A stretch of 64,000 nt of DNA from Ascidia mentula (Eukaryota > Chordata > Ascidiacea > Phlebobranchia > Ascidiidae): contig OX387204.1 of assembly GCA_947561715.1 (NCBI GenBank), forward strand, positions 19,163,001 through 19,227,000, in the 5' to 3' direction. Numbering within the stretch: the first letter of the stretch is position 1; each line of letters begins with the position of its first letter. The position numbers and the translations under genes are program-made. The notes beneath the pieces were generated by a model. It searched no databases. It saw nothing but the letters and a program-made list of their open reading frames with translations, and had not been told where the DNA came from. This document shows positions 59,236 to 64,000 of this stretch, piece after piece.

Positions 59236-62200
59236 ATGTCGTTTCCACCAGGAGTTCCGATACAGATTCCAGGATCGATGTATGCTTCCACCACCACTGT
59301 ACCATCAGGTAATGAAAAGTTGGCACCCCAACAATGTACACATGAATGTAGTCACGGAATGTTGAATTTAATCCCTTGAAAATTATGTCAACTTACTCAT
59401 AGAATGGGAAAAGAACACAACAGAACTTGTGTAAATTGAGCTTTTCAGCTAACGTAAATTTTAGTTGTTTTTTAAAGAATCTTTTCAGTGAACATAAGGT
59501 AAGTACCATGTGGAAGTTTGCTTAACGTAATCTCTATTGACATTGAATTTATTGAGAAGTTAAGTGTCATAAAATAAAGCATTGATTGATTGAGGAAGTT
59601 CCATATTTTCCTTGAAATTAATATCGTTTTATTTACACAGGAGCAATGATGGTACAAATGGCCCCGGTAAGACAAGTAGCAATGGTAAGAGTCAGTGTGG
59701 TGTCTATTCACCCAAATGTCCTTACCATTAATATGCAATTAACTTAAGTAGAAAGTTATTAAGTCCATACAAGTTGGTAACGTTTATAATAAGAGTTTCC
59801 TGTTTTTTTGACTTTATTTCTCCAGTTGAAACATTTGTGTCATTTTTGGTTTTTAAATGTCTGACATTATTTATGAAGACCTAATTTTGCTGGTAAAGAA
59901 TTAGATTTCTTACAATTATGTGTAAAGTTATTATACCAGCGTTGTCAGCTAGATATTTATATGTGGCTCTTTCTTCAGTCTTCTCTGTTTCAACGATTTA
60001 CGTTTACCATGTTTAAATTAACAGACTGTTGCTTCAAGTTGTAAGGTCTGTTATTAGTTTGTGCTGCACTTGCATTTGTATCAGTTTTTAACATTTTGTC
60101 TTTTTGTGTATTGCTTCTTTGGCGTGCTGAAATAATTTAATCATTTGCAAAAATTTTAATCTCCATTTTCTTAACTTCAACATAACCAATCACCGGTGTT
60201 GCATGAACAACAGAAACCTTGTTTTCAGCTGTTGAATGTTTTTCACAATTTATATTCCCAAATGATTGTTTTGATGGTAATTATTCCTGCCATGCCAGTA
60301 TTCTTGCCATCAGCTTTAATGAATAAAAGCTGCTGAAAGCATAATACAAAGTAGTTTTCACAAAATAGCAAACACTGTAATTTTGCTTTGCTTGTGTGTC
60401 CATTGCATGCTGCATGTTCATGTGTGGTTAAATTCACAAATACACGCCAGTGTATGATCAGTGATTGCTTACAATATGGGACAGCGCTCGGTAAGATTAC
60501 TTGGCCAAATTTGCTGTTTTAAGCTTTACCTGTTTGCCAACAGGACTGTGTAAGTTTCAATGTTTTGTGAAATCAGTGATTCTTAACCTAACAATTATCA
60601 TCTAATTTTATGGCAACAATTTTACAGATTTGACCAAAACCATTTAATGTCAGTGAATATCCCTACGCGTTTTTCCATAACAACCAGAGTTTTGTAACGC
60701 ATGATTGATTCAAACAAGAAGCAGTTTAATATTTTAGAGTTGATTAAGAATCACTGAAGTATAAACAGAATTAACCCGTTCAACTCCACATTCCTTCACC
60801 AAATCTTACTTCTATCTTAAACCATTGTATGTTTATATAAGATACCAACGCAAGTAATGGTTCGACCTGTGGTACGACCAGCCCAACCAACTTTCATGGT
60901 CAGAGCTCAACCAATGCAACAAATGGTTGCAACTCCAACCCAGATTGTTCAACCAGCAAGTCAGGTAATTGGTTGTTTAATGTTGCCGGTGGAACTTGAA
61001 TGAATGGGATGTCACCGCACTATTTTGTTGACGCCACTTTTTGATAGTCCGCTTACAATATATTATTGGCAATAAACACTTCCAATATTGTCATGTTTGC
61101 AACAAATCCTTTTGAGGCATGTCTTTGTGTATGTTGTACCAACTAACTTTTTAAACATATGAGGTGTTCTTAATGCTGCATTGGTTACTTGTCTGATTTT
61201 TCCCCACTTAACAAACACATCAATTAATTTGGAAGCTTATTTAATTAACACCATGCATTAGCAAAAATATTTTGGTTGCAACTTTGTAGTTGTGGGGATG
61301 ATATACTGTTATGGTGGTAGAAAAGCCTGCGGTAAACACAGACAATTTAATTTCCACCACATCCTCCGAAAGAAAGTAATCAACATAATCAAGGCTGTAC
61401 AAGCCATGCATTGTTGTGTAATTATAGGTTACACAAATGTCAATAGAAGCTTAATCACTGTATTGGCCGATTGTAAACTGATGTGCTAATGTGAGTGCTG
61501 TGGTTCAAGTCTGTTCAGTGGAAAAAACAACCTTGAGATAAAACAAATAAATTAACAAATTTTTTGAATAGATTTGGATCAAATCACCTCCTGTTCCAGC
61601 AACTAACACCATTGCCACGGCTGCAACCGACACAAAGACAATCAGTGCGGAGCCTGTAAGTTTGTGTTGTACCTGAAAATTTGTTTTTGAACAAATAAAT
61701 TCACTTATTTCTTTATCTTTTAAAACTTTTCTGCCATATGAAAACACTCACTACATTGGCACCAACTTTTCCACATGTGTTAGTAGTTAGGTATTCATGG
61801 TTCTAATACGTTAGATTCCATGCAAGGCAGGTCACAAAAAATTAGCACATGTAAATTGTATGTTTTCAATGTCTCCCTTGACTTCACAAAAGCAAAATCG
61901 TGGAAATTAACCATGTATTGCCAAGAACCGATGTATATTTATATACATGTGTTTTGTTGCATAAATTACTTTCTTGACCAGAACATAACTCGTAACAATG
62001 GATCGGATACATCAGATGAACCTTCAATCACTGTGTTTGTTGGGAATATAACAGATCGTGCATCAGATGCCCTTGTACGACAAATATTAATGGTAGGTAT
62101 AATTGTTTACAAAGGTGATTGTTAGCCCTTAATGTTCCCCTCTTCTCACTTTAAATCAAAATTTTAATACACCTAAAACATTTGGCATCATAAACCTGAT

Positions 62201-64000
62201 CAGGCAAAGTAAAATCAAAATAATTAAATCGGGGTAAAATTATGTGTGATGAATATATGGGGTAAAAGTGGGTAAATATCCCTTTGATATCGATCATTAA
62301 AATTGTTATTGTGTGGGTTTGTGCAACTTTTTTCTATGTTTCAACAGAAATGTGGGTCTGTTTATCAATGGAAGAGAGTGCAGGGGGCTTCTGGAAAACT
62401 ACAGGGTAAAACAAACTATAATATTAAGATATATATTAAAAGGGGTAATTTATGGTATATATTATTGTGAAGATGGGTTTGTTTGTGTGTTACTTAAGCG
62501 ACATCAACATCGTAAAGTACCCAGGGGGCAAACATTTGGAAAGCAGTATTTGAAATGGTTTATGGTGTGAAGATAACAACATAATGTTTCACAGCGTTTG
62601 GATTTTGTGAATATCGTGATCCAGAATCTGCATTAAGAGCAATTGATATTCTTCACAACTTCCAACTTGGTGACAAAAAACTTCTTGTAAGTACTTTGTG
62701 TGTAAAAGTTGTAGGAGGGAATGCAGGAGTTATTTCTAACGATTCGCTTTGTACAAGAATCAACATATATATTTTTCTTTTAGGTAAAAGTTGATGCGAA
62801 GACACAAGATCTCATCGATGAATGGAAGAAGAAGAAAGGACTGGTGGTGAGTTCGTGGTCGTGTAAAAATGTTCTGTAAAGTGGATTCATAAGTGGAATA
62901 ATGCCTGGAAGGCTAAAACATTCTAACTGCTTGTTTAACATGGGAACTTATGATGCACTGCTAAAAACATGTCTGAATCTATTCCCTTTGTTTATTTGTT
63001 TGGAAGACTGAGGAAGGAACAGAAGAAACCAAACTTGCTGGAAGCGAGGAAGCAAAACTCAGCCTGGAAGTTTTCCTGCAGGATTATCAGTCAGAACTGA
63101 ACACTCCAAAAGCTGGTGTGGAGAAAGAGGACCCAACTCTTCCACCCAAACTTGAATACACGACACCAACAGTGAGAGAGTCCCACAACATTGAGGTGAA
63201 TATAACGGGAATATTTGTTAAACTTCTATAAAAAGTTATTGAAAGGTTCATTGTAACACTGTAAATGAATTTTAATGTTTAAAAACAAATACGAAAGTTG
63301 ATGATGCTGAAGTTACTGCATCAAAATATTTAATAATGGGGGGGGTAATGATTTAAAGATATCTTGTCTAAATTTTGCATCCAGAATGGTAAAGTTTTCC
63401 TTAATTCTTGTTTGCAGGAAAACCTGCAGGAATTAGCTTTGGAGGAAGAACAAAAAGATTTTATCAGCAAAGAAATCCGGACATTCCGAGAAACACAAAA
63501 GGTTTGTTAATATATTAGAATTCTCATGTTGTTAACCTTTAGTCCCTCATGTAAACCATCTTTTTCCACAGGATATGTAAGTATGCAAAACTTTAAGTGA
63601 ATTTCTGTTTATCGTTATCGTATGTTGCTGAGTGTATTTCATATAAATATTCTGTCACATGTTTATCTGGAGCCCTGTTTTATGTACATAGTGCTTGCTA
63701 GCTATTATGCACACAACTAGTCAAGTCTCCTTCCGTCACCATCACTCATGGAGTAGATCGTAAGTAGCACAATATGCATTGTGTATTAAAAAGTTAGGTA
63801 ATGGCCACTTCAAATGTAGGTCCCTGTAATATGATGAAATTCAAATAAATATTCCCAACCAAATATAACCTATGCATGTCCCTTTTTATCGTCGCAGTTT
63901 TAAATGTGTTTGTCGTGTTTAACCAATCTCTTGCAGGTGTTAAATCGCATCCCTTTTTCATCTTGCTACTTTTGCTAAAAAATAGTTTTATTTCCGCAGT
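59236..64000 (+). CDS. RBM25: RBM25, U1-associated splicing regulator, N-terminal part
   Basis: Ten exons lie in the window: 59236-59308, 59641-59684, 60842-60964, 61572-61655, 61982-62092, 62348-62405, 62595-62686, 62784-62846, 63007-63195, 63418-63501. The protein starts MSFPPGVPIQIPG, then a Met/Pro/Gln/Val-rich segment, then an RRM with RNP2 ITVFVGNITDRAS and RNP1-side KLQAFGFCEYRDPESALRA and LLVKVDAKT, then the conserved EEEQKDFISKEIRTFRETQK leading into the Arg/Glu-rich region. That region and the C-terminal PWI domain lie beyond the edge. The window ends TTTCCGCAG|T, a likely acceptor with the next exon starting at base 64000. RBM25 binds exonic CGGGCA-type enhancers and recruits U1 snRNP, for example in BCL2L1 splicing. 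Confidence 0.95.
60024..60056 (+). repeat. Hairpin repeat module, third close copy
   Basis: GACTGTTGCTTCAAGTTGTA followed by AGGTCTGTTATTAG, alignable with the copies at 45824 and 54161. The stem is more decayed here. It lies in an RBM25 intron. Confidence 0.35.
60574..60756. mobile_element. hAT-like MITE in an RBM25 intron
   Basis: The left end is CAGTGATTCTTAACCTAA and the right end TTGATTAAGAATCACTG, inverted over about 16 bp with small differences and enclosing about 150 bp of noncoding sequence. The CAGTG-NTTCT-AACC form is a common hAT terminus. No clear 8-bp target duplication remains. Confidence 0.65.

Overview
The window looks like a compact, AT-rich invertebrate chordate genome, most likely a tunicate of the Ciona type. 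This is an inference: the genes have close vertebrate counterparts, most introns are only about 50 to 1,000 bp, intergenic gaps are mostly 0.25 to 1.3 kb, and the window carries a NACHT-LRR (NLR) gene plus small DNA-transposon and tRNA-derived repeats. No species can be proven from the sequence alone. Exon models were built by eye from splice sites and reading phase. Every model sums to whole codons, except that the start of CAD's missing 3' part and the NACHT-to-LRR junction of the NLR cannot be closed.

Layout. 1-14127 (-): CAD, the trifunctional pyrimidine enzyme, running off the left edge after dihydroorotase (37 exons here; aspartate transcarbamylase lies outside). 15016-16432 (-): FKBP3/FKBP25. 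17083-20418 (-): intronless HEATR6-like gene. 20952-21344 (+): a possible two-exon small gene. 21391-22747 (-): a GT8, GXYLT-like membrane protein that has lost its metal-binding motif. 23343-24091 (+): DNPH1. 25069-29498 (-): DCAF11. 30185-34264 (+): LIN9. 34884-46130 (+): ULK4 pseudokinase, 28 exons. 47475-56221 (+): an NLR with an unusual N-terminus built from twelve small exons, a NACHT exon and 162-bp LRR exons. 57146-58981 (+): PIF1 helicase, intronless coding region. 59236 to the right edge (+): RBM25, partial.

Most genes are housekeeping: nucleotide synthesis and cleanup (CAD, DNPH1), genome maintenance (PIF1), cell-cycle transcription (LIN9, DREAM/MuvB complex), ubiquitin ligase targeting (DCAF11) and splicing (RBM25). 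The gene most likely to hold new biology is the NLR: just before its NACHT domain lies a short stretch shaped like a RHIM/amyloid-signalling motif. Other points of interest are the probable pseudo-glycosyltransferase, CACGTG E-boxes upstream of CAD and DNPH1, a near-perfect TA-flanked inverted-repeat element, and a short hairpin module that recurs in at least seven noncoding places with a stem that changes in a compensated way.
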